Source: Natrinema versiforme JCM 10478 (GTDB lineage: Archaea; Halobacteriota; Halobacteria; Halobacteriales; Natrialbaceae). From it: 32,085 bases of DNA. The stretch lies in the NCBI RefSeq assembly GCF_000337195.1, contig NZ_AOID01000001.1:10540-42624 (forward strand), given 5' to 3'. Both the position numbers and the translations under genes were made by a program. Under the pieces are notes generated by a model. It saw nothing but the letters and a program-made list of their open reading frames with translations. It was not told the origin of the DNA and did not search any database. This document shows, piece by piece, positions 19,873-27,656 of this stretch (positions are counted from its first letter, which is position 1; the number at the start of each line of letters is the position of its first letter).

Positions 19873-22383
19873 ATGAGCAGAGACCCGCAGCCGACCGCGA
19901 ACTCGTCTGCACCGACGCCGGAGCCCGCCGTCTCGGCGCGCCCGGCTCCCGAGACGGACCCGGGGGCGGCGACCGACGCCGATACCTGCGACCTCTGTGA
20001 CCTGCCGACCCCCGCCGATCCGGTCACCGACCCCGACGCCGACGGCTCGTTTTGCTGTCGGGGCTGTCTCGAGGTCGCTCGGACCCTCGAGACGGCCGAC
20101 AACGCGCCGGACGAATCCGCGTTACAATCTCGGATCGGCCAGCCGGACGGGGACAAGGATCGCAGCCCCGACCTCGCCGATCTCGACGGCGAGGATGCTT
20201 TCCTTTCGGTGGAGGGAATGCACTGCTCGACGTGTGAAGCCTTCCTCGAGGCGACCGCGGAGCGCGAGGCGGGAATCCTCGGCGCGACGGCCAGCTACGC
20301 GACGGACACGATTCGGATCGCCTACGACCCCGACCGGATTACGGCCGCAGACCTCCCCGACCTCGTCTCCGGCCACGGCTACACCGCGACCGACCGCTCT
20401 GCCGACGCCGACGCCGAGGGGACGGACGACAGCGTTGCCGCGCTCTTGCTCGGCGCGTTCTTCGGGATGATGGTGATGGTGTGGTACGTCCTCTTTCTCT
20501 ACCCGACCTACTTCGGCTACGATCCCGTCGCCGACTTCGGCGGCTACGACGGCGCGTTCCTCGCGGCGAACATCTGGTTGATGACGTCCGTTATCCTGTT
20601 CTATACCGGATTCCCCATCCTCCGCGGCGCATTCGTCAGCCTCCGTGCCGGCCGGCCGAACATGGACCTGCTCGTCGCGACGGCCGCGCTGGGATCGTAC
20701 AGCTACAGCGCGGTCGCGACGGTGCTCGGCCAGTCACACCTCTACTTCGACGTCACCGTCGCGATCGTCCTCGTCGTGACCGCCGGCGGCCACTACGAAC
20801 GGGCGGTCAAGCGCCGGGCGACCGGTCTCCTCTCCGAGCTGACCGAACGGCAGGTCGACGAGGCCCGACTCGAGGACGGCGAGACGGTGCCACTCGAGGC
20901 CGTCGAGCCCGGCGACCGGCTCCTCGTGCGACCGGGCGAGCGGGTGCCCCTCGACGGCGAGATCGCCGAGGGGACCGCCGCGATCGACGAGTCGCTCGTG
21001 ACCGGCGAGTCCCTCCCCGTCGAGAAGGCGTCCGGCGACTTCGTCCGCGGCGGGACCGTCGTCACCGACGCGCCGATCGTCGTCGAAGTCGGCGCGGAGG
21101 CCGAGAGCACGCTCGACCGACTCGTCTCCCTGCTCTGGTCGATCCAGAGCGCCCGGCCCGGCGTCCAGCGGCTCGCGGACAAGCTCGCGACGGTCTTCGT
21201 CCCGCTCGTCGTCGCCCTCGCCGTCGGGACCGCGACCGTCTTGCTCGCGACCGGCTCGAGCGCGTCGACGGCCCTGCTGGTCGGCCTGACAGTTATCATC
21301 GTCTCCTGTCCCTGCGCGCTCGGGCTGGCGACCCCGCTGGCGATCGCCGCGGGGATTCGGACCGCCGCGGAGCGCGGGATCGTCGTCGCCGCGGAGACGA
21401 TCTTCGAGGACGCACCGGATGTCGACACTGTCGTCCTCGACAAGACGGGAACGCTCACGACCGGTGCGATGGCCGTCGACGCCGTCCACCCCGTCGATGC
21501 GGACGAGACCGGTGCCGACGAACTGCTCTCCTGCGCCGGCGCGGTTGAGGCGCTCTCCGAGCACCCGATCGCGGAAGCCGTCGCCGACGCCGCCTCGGCG
21601 TCCGCGCGCGAAGACGCTGCGGCCGATGCCCCCGCAGCCGACAGCCCGACCGCGAGCGACGTCGAAAGCTTCGAGCGCGCTGACCGGGGCGTCAGCGGAC
21701 TCGTCGACGGCGAGCGTGTCGCCGTCGGCCACCCCGACTTCTGCCGCGAGCGCGGGCTGGCGGTTCCCGCCGCCCTCGAGTCCCGAGTCGACGACATTCG
21801 CGCCGCCGGCCGCGTTCCGGTCGCCGTCGGGTGGGACGGGCGGGTCCGCGGCGCGATCGCCGTCGGCGACTCGCGGCGCGAGGACCTCGAAGACGCGCTC
21901 GAGACACTGTCCGCGGGCCGCGAGATCGTCGTCCTCACCGGCGACGAGGGGCCGGCGGCCGAGCGGGTCCGCGACCTCGAGGGCGTCGACGAGGTCTTCG
22001 CCGGCGTTCCGCCGGAGGCGAAGGCGGAAACCGTCGACCGGCTTCGAGCGCGCGGAACGGTTGCGATGGTCGGCGACGGGAGCAACGACGCGCCCGCGCT
22101 GGCCGCCGCGGATGTCGGCATCGCGATGGGTGGCGGGACGAAACTGGCGACGGAGGCGGCCGACGCGGTGATCGTCGACGACGACCTCGCGGCCGTCGCC
22201 GAGACGCTCGCTATCGCGACGGGGACCCACCGCCGGATCCGACAGAACCTCGGCTGGGCGTTCGCCTACAACGCGGTCGCGATCCCGCTCGCGGTCGCCG
22301 GACTGTTGAACCCGCTCTTTGCCGCCATCGCGATGGCGGCGAGCAGTGCACTCGTCGTCTGTAACTCGGCGCGGTCGATCTGA
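19873..22383 (+). CDS. Copper-transporting P1B-type ATPase, CcoI/FixI-like
   Basis: An 836-residue heavy-metal P-type ATPase. The N-terminal Cys-rich domain C-x2-C ... CC-x2-C (Cys39, Cys42, Cys61, Cys62, Cys65) is the ATPase-cat_bd domain of CcoI/FixI proteins. A heavy-metal-associated domain with GMHCSTC (Cys118, Cys121) follows, then eight membrane helices. The metal-binding CPC is at 479-481, the phosphorylation motif DKTGT starts at Asp523, 'EALSEHPIAEA' is the HP motif, and GDGSND is at about 734-739. The C-terminal 'YNAVAIPLA' and 'MAASS' fit Cu(I) ATPases. CcoI-type pumps export copper slowly for oxidase assembly rather than for resistance. It starts 1 nt after the SafE stop. Confidence 0.92.
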   Translation: MSRDPQPTANSSAPTPEPAVSARPAPETDPGAATDADTCDLCDLPTPADPVTDPDADGSFCCRGCLEVARTLETADNAPDESALQSRIGQPDGDKDRSPDLADLDGEDAFLSVEGMHCSTCEAFLEATAEREAGILGATASYATDTIRIAYDPDRITAADLPDLVSGHGYTATDRSADADAEGTDDSVAALLLGAFFGMMVMVWYVLFLYPTYFGYDPVADFGGYDGAFLAANIWLMTSVILFYTGFPILRGAFVSLRAGRPNMDLLVATAALGSYSYSAVATVLGQSHLYFDVTVAIVLVVTAGGHYERAVKRRATGLLSELTERQVDEARLEDGETVPLEAVEPGDRLLVRPGERVPLDGEIAEGTAAIDESLVTGESLPVEKASGDFVRGGTVVTDAPIVVEVGAEAESTLDRLVSLLWSIQSARPGVQRLADKLATVFVPLVVALAVGTATVLLATGSSASTALLVGLTVIIVSCPCALGLATPLAIAAGIRTAAERGIVVAAETIFEDAPDVDTVVLDKTGTLTTGAMAVDAVHPVDADETGADELLSCAGAVEALSEHPIAEAVADAASASAREDAAADAPAADSPTASDVESFERADRGVSGLVDGERVAVGHPDFCRERGLAVPAALESRVDDIRAAGRVPVAVGWDGRVRGAIAVGDSRREDLEDALETLSAGREIVVLTGDEGPAAERVRDLEGVDEVFAGVPPEAKAETVDRLRARGTVAMVGDGSNDAPALAAADVGIAMGGGTKLATEAADAVIVDDDLAAVAETLAIATGTHRRIRQNLGWAFAYNAVAIPLAVAGLLNPLFAAIAMAASSALVVCNSARSI

Positions 22384-22442
22384 TCGGTCGACCGCCGACC
22401 GCGATTTCGTCGGCTGGTCGACGACCGCGGCTTCGGTTCGAT

Positions 22443-22715
22443 CTAGTCGTCCGCCGCGTCGGTCGCGTCCGTCGTATCCGCGCCATCGCCGTCGTCGCTC
22501 GTCACGACTCGCTCGACTTCCCGCCGCTCGCCGTTCTCGTAGACGTACGTCGTTCCCTCGTCCTCGTCGTGGGTCCGCCGGTGGCTCCCGTCACAGAACG
22601 GAAACGAGTCCGATAGCCCGCACCGACAGACCGCGATATCTCCCTTCTCGTCGTCGATATCCGACGGCTCGAGTTTGCGCGGTCCCGTCTCCTCGAGTTC
22701 GACCAGTCGTGTCAT
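22443..22715 (-). CDS. CDGSH iron-sulfur domain protein
   Basis: A 90-residue protein. The CDGSH cluster motif is complete: C-x-C-x2-(S)-x3-P-x-C-D-G-S-H with Cys30, Cys32, Cys41 and His45, which bind a [2Fe-2S] cluster through three Cys and one His. Redox or electron-transfer roles are typical. The C-terminal part is acidic and runs to 'TTDATDAADD', a low-complexity tail. The ATG at 22715 is chosen by homology; longer upstream frames lie in a non-coding region. It converges with the copper ATPase gene, 59 bases apart, and there is no sign that the two share a function. Confidence 0.9.
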   Translation of the reverse strand: MTRLVELEETGPRKLEPSDIDDEKGDIAVCRCGLSDSFPFCDGSHRRTHDEDEGTTYVYENGERREVERVVTSDDGDGADTTDATDAADD

Positions 22716-22868
22716 CGGGCGTCTCTCCGGTCGCCGACTGTAAAACCGTTCGCTCGCGGCCACGAACGGCCCGCACCGGCCTTTCGAGCGGATCGGTGAC
22801 ACGCACCACCCCTTTCGGGAACGGCAAGGTTCTTGGTTCGGGTCTCGGATATCGAAACGAGAACAGAG

Positions 22869-23162
22869 ATGTCGTTCCACGCCGCGGCAATGCCGACGGC
22901 GATCGCGCTCGCGGTCGTCAAGACGCTCGTGCTCATGGTCGGCGGCGTGATCACGTTCTTCGCGTACAAGGCCTACCAGCGCACGCGACAGCCGGCGCTT
23001 GGCTACCTCTCGCTCGGATTCGGTCTCGTCACGCTCGGACTGGTACTGGCCGGCATGCTGTACGAACTCCTCGACGTGCCGCTGATGACCGGCGTCTTGC
23101 TCGAGAGCCTGTTAGTGCTCGCCGGCTTCCTCGTGATCGCGCGCTCGCTGTATGTCACGTGA
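22869..23162 (+). CDS. Small membrane protein, DUF7521-like
   Basis: A 97-residue protein with three hydrophobic helices: about 10-28 ('AIALAVVKTLVLMVGGVIT'), 43-62 ('LGYLSLGFGLVTLGLVLAGML') and 70-93 ('PLMTGVLLESLLVLAGFLVIARSL'). The pattern 'KT..ml.GgvitffAYKAYqRT' matches the haloarchaeal DUF7521 family (name recalled, not searched). These proteins are often encoded beside HTH regulators, but none is adjacent here. The function is unknown. The start at 22869 (MSFHAAAMP) is preferred over the upstream TTG/GTG options. Confidence 0.82.
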   Translation: MSFHAAAMPTAIALAVVKTLVLMVGGVITFFAYKAYQRTRQPALGYLSLGFGLVTLGLVLAGMLYELLDVPLMTGVLLESLLVLAGFLVIARSLYVT

Positions 23163-23600
23163 GTCGCGCCGGCGACCTCGAGTGAGACCGGGACTGCGGT
23201 GCTCCTCGCTTCGATCGGGCCCGTCGGGACGCCTCGACGCGGGATCGCGGGTGACCCAAATCGTTTTGGGAACAGTCGTATGGGTCCGACCGTGATTTAT
23301 CGGACTACGGCAGGACAGACGGCACTGAACCATGGAGCTCGTCCCTGCCGTCGTACCCCCTTCCCCCTTCCTTCCGTCCTCCTGACGACTGCGCGGCCGA
23401 TGGCCAGTCATCGTCGTCCGACTCTCGAGTCGACCAGACTCGGCCCGAGCCGCGGCAGTACATTCCGCACCGTAACCACCCACAGGTAAGTAGGCCCCGG
23501 CTCGAGTTGGGACTATGCACGCCGATGCCGACGACGCGAGGACGCCCAGCGGTCGCGTTTTGAGTCGCTCCCACCGATCCGCTCCGGCGGGTGATCGGCC
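23163..23600. other. Gene-free stretch with a strong stem-loop, possible small RNA or leader
   Basis: These 438 bases have no credible gene. A TATA-like TTTATCGG lies at about 23297-23304. Just after it, ACGGCAGGAC (23307-23316) pairs with GTCCCTGCCGT (23341-23351) over one bulged base, giving a 10-bp stem with a 24-nt loop. The only reading frame following it is a 17-codon ORF at 23332. A small RNA or a structured 5' leader of the FAD oxidoreductase is possible. I do not recognise SRP or RNase P RNA signatures. Confidence 0.45.
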
Positions 23601-24785
23601 ATGAGCGGGTCCGACGAGCCCGAGATGGTCGTCGGCGCGGACGCCTTCACTGATCGGGGTGCGGGCCTCGAGGTGGCGGTCGTCGGCGCGGGGGCCGTCG
23701 GCGCGACCGCGGCCTACGACCTCGCACGCGAGGGCGCGGACGTGACCCTCTACGATCGCGACACCGTCGCGAGCGGCGCGTCCGGGCGGGCGGCGGGGAT
23801 CTGCTACGACGCCTTCGCGGACGGACTCGACGCCGAGATCGCCAGCGACGCGATCGAGCGGTTCCGCGCGTTCTCGGGCGACGACACGTTCCCGTTCGTC
23901 GAGTGTCCCTACGTCTGGCTCGCCCGCGAGGGCGATGCGGACCGGGCCGACGCCATCCGCGAACAGGTCCGTCGCATGCAGGACAACGAGATCGTCGCCC
24001 TCGAGATGGACGCCGACGCGCTCGCCGACCGCTTCCCCGCGTTGCGAACCGACGATGTCGCCGTGGCAGGTATCGCCGGCGCGGCGGGTTACACCGATCC
24101 CGCGAAATACACGGCCTGTCTCGCGGCTGCAGCGACCGGTGCCGGTGGGACCCTCGAGACCGAGACGCCGGTCGCGGTGCGGACCGATCCCGCGCGGGTC
24201 GTCCACCCCAACGGCGAGGTCCGCGAGGTCGACGCGGTGCTCGTGGCCGCCGGTGCGCGCACGAAGGCGCTGCTCGCGGACGCGGGCATCTCCCTCGCGA
24301 TGAAACCCTACCGCGTACAGGCGCTCGTCGCGGACGCCACCCTTGCAGAACCGATGTGTTACGACGCGAGCGGTGACTTCTACCTGCGACCCCACGCCGA
24401 CGGCGTCCTCGCCGGCGACGGCACCGAGGAACGCGAGGCCGATCCCGACGCGTACGATCGCGACGCGGACCCGACGTTCGCCGACGATCTCCTCGAGCGG
24501 GTCACACACCGGGTACCGAGGGTCGCGGACGGGGACCTCGAGCGGGCGTGGGCCGGCCTCTGTACGGCGACGCCGGATCGGGATCCGCTGGTCGGGCAGA
24601 TCGACGAGGGGCTGTACGTCGCGACCGGCTTCCAGGGCCACGGGTTCATGCGCTCGCCGGCGATCGGCGCGCGACTCGCGGAAGAAATACTCGGCGGGGC
24701 GGGGATCGACGCTTTCGATCCGACGCGGTTCGACGGCGACGAGTCGTTCGACGTCGTCGAGGGGATGGCCCTCGACCGGGACTGA
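23601..24785 (+). CDS. FAD-dependent oxidoreductase, DAO family
   Basis: A 394-residue flavoenzyme of the D-amino-acid oxidase family (glycine/sarcosine oxidase-like). An ADP-binding Rossmann motif G-x-G-x2-G lies at about 26-34 ('VVGAGAVGATAAYDLAREGADVTLYD'), followed by 'ASGASGRAAGICYDAF', the usual covalent-flavin-less 'SGAS' motif. The C-terminal FAD-binding segment is 'GLYVATGFQGHGFMRSPAIGARLAEEIL'. It probably oxidises a small amine or amino acid, with electron transfer to a quinone or oxygen; the substrate is unknown. It is preceded by a 16-residue polar leader. No partner gene (such as a soxA/B or NADH-dependent system) is adjacent, and no TATA was clearly seen. Confidence 0.9.
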   Translation: MSGSDEPEMVVGADAFTDRGAGLEVAVVGAGAVGATAAYDLAREGADVTLYDRDTVASGASGRAAGICYDAFADGLDAEIASDAIERFRAFSGDDTFPFVECPYVWLAREGDADRADAIREQVRRMQDNEIVALEMDADALADRFPALRTDDVAVAGIAGAAGYTDPAKYTACLAAAATGAGGTLETETPVAVRTDPARVVHPNGEVREVDAVLVAAGARTKALLADAGISLAMKPYRVQALVADATLAEPMCYDASGDFYLRPHADGVLAGDGTEEREADPDAYDRDADPTFADDLLERVTHRVPRVADGDLERAWAGLCTATPDRDPLVGQIDEGLYVATGFQGHGFMRSPAIGARLAEEILGGAGIDAFDPTRFDGDESFDVVEGMALDRD

Positions 24786-24795
24786 GCGGTTCGAG

Positions 24796-25326
24796 TCAGT
24801 CCTCGACGGTGACCGGTTCCGTGTCCGTCTCCGTTTCTTGCTCGATAGTTGCGTCGGTCCGACCTTTCGTCTTAGCCTCGGAGTCCGAGTCAGCGTCGCC
24901 GTCCGCCTCGAGTCCGTCCGGCGTTCCGGTTCGGCCGGCGTCGTCGACCGCCGAGTCTTTCGGGAGTTCAACGCTCAACGTCCCCGTTTCGCTGAGTCGA
25001 GCCGTTCCGGCGTCGGGGTCGACGACGGCGTCGGTCGGGAGTTCGGCTTCGCCGTTCAGTGACATGCCGCGGCCGGGGAACCGCATCTCGTAGCCCTCGC
25101 GGAACTGGCGGAACCGGTCGATGCGGATCTTGATGTTCCCCTCGAGATAGCGGACCTGCACGTCGTCCGGTTCGGCACCGGGCGCGTCGAAGACGACGCG
25201 ATACGAGGTGTCGGTCTCGAGGATATCGACGGGGAGCGATCGGTGGTTCTGGACGCGACCGTTCGCGCGGCCGATCTGACGGTAGAGTGTGCTGCCGACC
25301 GATTTTCCGATATCTTTGAGACTCAC
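24796..25326 (-). CDS. Hsp20/alpha-crystallin family small heat-shock protein
   Basis: A 176-residue protein. The alpha-crystallin domain (about 30-125) shows 'LPVDILETDTSYRVVFDAPGAEPDDVQVRYLEGNIKIRIDRFRQFREGYEMRFPGRGMSLNGEAELP' and the end motif 'GTLSVELPK', the equivalent of the I-x-I/G-x-L region. The 50-residue C-terminal tail is acidic and low complexity. Such proteins bind unfolded proteins as oligomers. The start codon is GTG at 25326 with a Shine-Dalgarno-like GAGGTG about 8 nt upstream (25340-25335), which supports this start. The stop of a small upstream ORF overlaps this GTG (see 25327). Confidence 0.88.
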   Translation of the reverse strand: MSLKDIGKSVGSTLYRQIGRANGRVQNHRSLPVDILETDTSYRVVFDAPGAEPDDVQVRYLEGNIKIRIDRFRQFREGYEMRFPGRGMSLNGEAELPTDAVVDPDAGTARLSETGTLSVELPKDSAVDDAGRTGTPDGLEADGDADSDSEAKTKGRTDATIEQETETDTEPVTVED

Positions 25327-25442
25327 GGGGTTTCACCTCGGGCGGCGTGTGCGACGCGGGCGGCGGTCGTGGGGACCGAGAGAAGGGCGTGACAGTACAT
25401 GGCAGAGATGGCCGTACAGACGGCTATGTCAGCCCTGTTCAT
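25325..25442 (-). CDS. Possible 39-residue upstream ORF coupled to hsp20
   Basis: An ATG at 25442 opens a 38-39 codon frame ('MNRADIAVCTAISAMYCHAL...AHAARGETP') whose stop TGA overlaps the GTG start of the Hsp20 gene (GTGA). TTTCTTTT at about 25468-25461 is 20-25 nt upstream of the ATG, as for a leaderless transcript. The peptide has no recognised family, and coding bias is weak. It could be a translated leader that couples Hsp20 synthesis to its own translation, or simply chance. Given in full for review. Confidence 0.35.
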
Positions 25443-25532
25443 ATCCCTTTCGCCGGGTTCAAAAGAAACGTCTGACGAAGTCGTCAGTTCCCAGTTGGGT
25501 CCCGACGGTGTGAGAACGGAGACGGGCACCGG

Positions 25533-25691
25533 TCAGAGTTCGACCCGCTCGAGACAGTCGGTCCCCCCACAGACCGGACACGACAGTTCCGAGACGCTGA
25601 AATCGTCGGGGACGTCGTACGTGTAGTGGTTCTCGAAGATGTCGAGAAAACAGTCCTCGTCGGTACAGACGATTTCTTCCGTCGGCGGCAT
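25533..25691 (-). CDS. Small zinc-ribbon protein, DUF7559-like
   Basis: A 52-residue protein ('MPPTEEIVCTDEDCFLDIFENHYTYDV' start). The Cys pattern C-x4-C (Cys9, Cys14) and C-P-V-C-G-G (Cys38, Cys41), with a further Cys46, indicates a zinc ribbon. I recall a conserved haloarchaeal family of this sequence (DUF7559); this was not searched. The translation is clean from ATG at 25691 to TGA at 25535-25533. Such tiny zinc fingers are common in haloarchaea and some are needed for growth or stress. Function is unknown. Confidence 0.85.
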   Translation of the reverse strand: MPPTEEIVCTDEDCFLDIFENHYTYDVPDDFSVSELSCPVCGGTDCLERVEL

Positions 25692-25839
25692 ATCGGCTCT
25701 TGGGGGGCCGAACTAATCAACATTGGCTTCACCCACGACGACTGCAGGGACCGACCGCGGTCCGGGTATCCGTCTGCCGACCGGTTGTTTGGACGCGTTT
25801 GTCCCTACCCATATGGCGCGCTCGGCTAACCTCTTCGAC

Positions 25840-26166
25840 ATGTCCGACTCAGTTAGCCCGCCACTCGAGCGAAACCCGGCCGACGGAACGTATCACGTTT
25901 CCCGGGAGTGGACGGCGTCGCAATCGACGACGGTCGCCATCGTCACCGTCATCGACGCCATCCCCGCTCTCGAGTTCGCCGAAACCGAGACCGTCCACGA
26001 TCGGGTCGACCCGGACGCGCTAGATGCGCTGTTCGAACCGACCGCTGCCGGCCCGCGCCCGGCCGGTAGTTGCATTCGGATCCCCTTCCGGAGCTTCACC
26101 GTCGTCGTCCACAGCGACGGCGAACTCGTCGTTCGGCCGGCATCGCTCGAGACGGCGGAGCAGTGA
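25840..26166 (+). CDS. HalOD1 output-domain protein
   Basis: A 108-residue protein consisting of one HalOD1 (Halobacterial output domain 1) unit. 'TYHVSREWTASQSTTVAIVTVIDAIPALEFAETETVHDRVDPDALDALFE' followed by 'IRIPFRSFTVVVHSDGELVVRP' matches the haloarchaeal pattern 'VDPDALDALF ... G.V.V'. HalOD1 occurs as a C-terminal output module in signalling proteins and alone; its biochemical activity is unknown. The start could also be the in-frame ATG at 25813. It converges with the next gene, 5 bases apart. Confidence 0.88.
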   Translation: MSDSVSPPLERNPADGTYHVSREWTASQSTTVAIVTVIDAIPALEFAETETVHDRVDPDALDALFEPTAAGPRPAGSCIRIPFRSFTVVVHSDGELVVRPASLETAEQ

Positions 26167-26171
26167 CACGC

Positions 26172-27656
26172 TCAGTCCGCGGACGCCGACTCTCGGCGCT
26201 CGAGACTGCGTTCGACGCCGGGGACGAGCCGGGTGATGACCGCCGACCCGTCGCGGTCCCTGACGACGAGTCCGTTGTCCGCGAGCGTCGAGAGGTGGTG
26301 GGTCACCGTACTCGGGTCCCGGTCGAGTTCGTCCGCCAGCGCCGTCGTCTGTGCCGGCCCGTGCTCGGCCAGCGTCTCGAGTATCCGACGGGTCGCCGGC
26401 TTCTCGAGCGCCGTCCGGAGTGCGATATCGATCTCGTCGGTCGTATCCGCGCGACGGTAACAGCGCTTCCCACGGACTTTCTCCGAGTCGATCAGACCCT
26501 CCTCCTCGAGAATCCGGAGGTGGTGTCGGACCGTCGACAGCGACGCGTCGGTCGCCGCCGCGACCGCGGAGAGGTTGATCCCCGGCTCGTCCGCGATCGT
26601 TCGATAGAGCTCCCGCCGGGAGTCGTGCTCAAGCGGATCGGAGTCGTCGAACCGGCTGTAGCGGAACAGCCCGCCGAGGTATCGCCACCCGCCGTCGGAG
26701 CCCGCCCGCTCGAGGGTGGTCGCCGCCATGCGAACCGTCCCCTGCAGCGACGATGACTGCCCGACGACGACCGTCGCGGTGCCGACCGACGACGCGTTGG
26801 CGGCCGCCGCAGTGAGCAGGGTCGCGAGCGCGATGCTGGCACCTTCACCCGGCCCTGACGACTCGTCGGGGTCGGATTCGGTCTCAGCGTCGGTCGCGTC
26901 CCCGCCGTCCGCGGTCACGGCAGTGCCGTTTCCACCCCCATCACCCGCCGTCGGCCCCCCGCGGCCGTTGTCGGGATCGGATTCGGTCCCGTCACTCGAG
27001 TTGGCCGAATCCGCGGGCTCGGTGGCGTTTGCCGAGTCATCGGCGCCGTCCGGCGTGTCCGAGTGATCGGAATCGTCAGGGTCGTCCGGATCATCCGGAT
27101 CGTCGGAATCATCAGCGTCGTTCGGATCGTCAGGGTCGTCAGGGTCATCCGGATCGTCGGGATCATCAGCGTCGTCAGGATCGTCCGTATCGGCTGGATC
27201 GTTCGAGTCACTGGTATCGCTCGTATCAGCCGGGTCGTCCGAGTCACTGGTATCGCTCGTATCCGCGGGGTCGGTAGAGTCGTCCGTGTCGTTCGGGTCG
27301 TCGGGATCATCCTGACTGCCGGAACTGGTCGTATTGTCCGTCTCGGTTGTCCCATCAGAACCGTCGGAACCGGTCGTCTCGTTCGTCTCGGTCGTCCCAT
27401 CCGTATCATCGAGATCATCCGGGTCGTCGGGGTCGTCGGGATCGTCAGGGTCGTCAGGGTCATCGGGATCGTCCGGGTCATCGGAGTCGTTCTGTACTGC
27501 GAGTACCGACTGGGTTGCACTCGAGTCGGCTGTCACTGTCTCATGTTCGGGACCGGTGGTGACCGTTGCCGCGGCTCCGGCGGTGAACGCCGTCGCGACG
27601 AGTGCGACGACGAGACTCGCACACAGCATCGTGCGCACGGTCGTCTTCCGGGTCAT
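26172..27656 (-). CDS. Membrane-tethered regulator: signal peptide, long Asp-rich repeat, two winged-helix domains
   Basis: A 494-residue protein of unusual architecture. Residues 1-32 are a signal peptide or anchor ('MLCASLVVALVATAFTAGAAATV'). Residues 57-230 are a long Asp-rich low-complexity region of 'DDP' and 'DPADTSDTSDS' repeats. A hydrophobic stretch at 272-300 ('ASIALATLLTAAAANASSVGTATVVVG') is probably a membrane helix. Residues 345-403 are one winged helix ('LSTVRHHLRILEEEGLIDSEKVRGKRCYRR') and 412-485 a second ('STVTHHLSTLADNGLVVRDRDGSAVITRL'). The likely topology is repeat outside and both DNA-binding domains in the cytoplasm, as in membrane-bound regulators. A TATA element about 27816-27823 lies 160 nt upstream of the ATG, so a long leader is possible. 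Its target is unknown. Confidence 0.85.
   Translation of the reverse strand: MTRKTTVRTMLCASLVVALVATAFTAGAAATVTTGPEHETVTADSSATQSVLAVQNDSDDPDDPDDPDDPDDPDDPDDPDDLDDTDGTTETNETTGSDGSDGTTETDNTTSSGSQDDPDDPNDTDDSTDPADTSDTSDSDDPADTSDTSDSNDPADTDDPDDADDPDDPDDPDDPDDPNDADDSDDPDDPDDPDDSDHSDTPDGADDSANATEPADSANSSDGTESDPDNGRGGPTAGDGGGNGTAVTADGGDATDAETESDPDESSGPGEGASIALATLLTAAAANASSVGTATVVVGQSSSLQGTVRMAATTLERAGSDGGWRYLGGLFRYSRFDDSDPLEHDSRRELYRTIADEPGINLSAVAAATDASLSTVRHHLRILEEEGLIDSEKVRGKRCYRRADTTDEIDIALRTALEKPATRRILETLAEHGPAQTTALADELDRDPSTVTHHLSTLADNGLVVRDRDGSAVITRLVPGVERSLERRESASAD
27057..27311 (-). repeat. Degenerate DDP / DTSDTSDS repeat array (second array)
   Basis: This is the coding sequence for residues 116-200 of the same protein. 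It mixes 9-nt DDP/DDA/NDA units with two copies of a 12-residue unit (DPADTSDTSDSD or ...SN). Length variation between strains would be expected. Confidence 0.8.
27405..27488 (-). repeat. Tandem 9-nt repeat encoding DDP units (first array)
   Basis: About nine copies of a 9-nt unit (GAY GAY CCN on the coding strand) encode residues 57-84 of the membrane-tethered regulator. Copies differ mainly in the third codon positions, which suggests replication slippage and repeat expansion with drift. A second, degenerate array lies at 27057-27311. Confidence 0.85.

Noticed and set aside
20734-22230. 498-codon frame on the minus strand
   Set aside because: Antisense of the copper ATPase, which has all P-type motifs.
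23163-23600. SRP RNA or RNase P RNA
   Set aside because: The conserved signatures of either RNA were not found; only a simple stem-loop is visible.
27057-27488. CRISPR-like tandem repeats
   Set aside because: Unit length is 9 nt, without unique spacers, and the array is in frame inside a protein.
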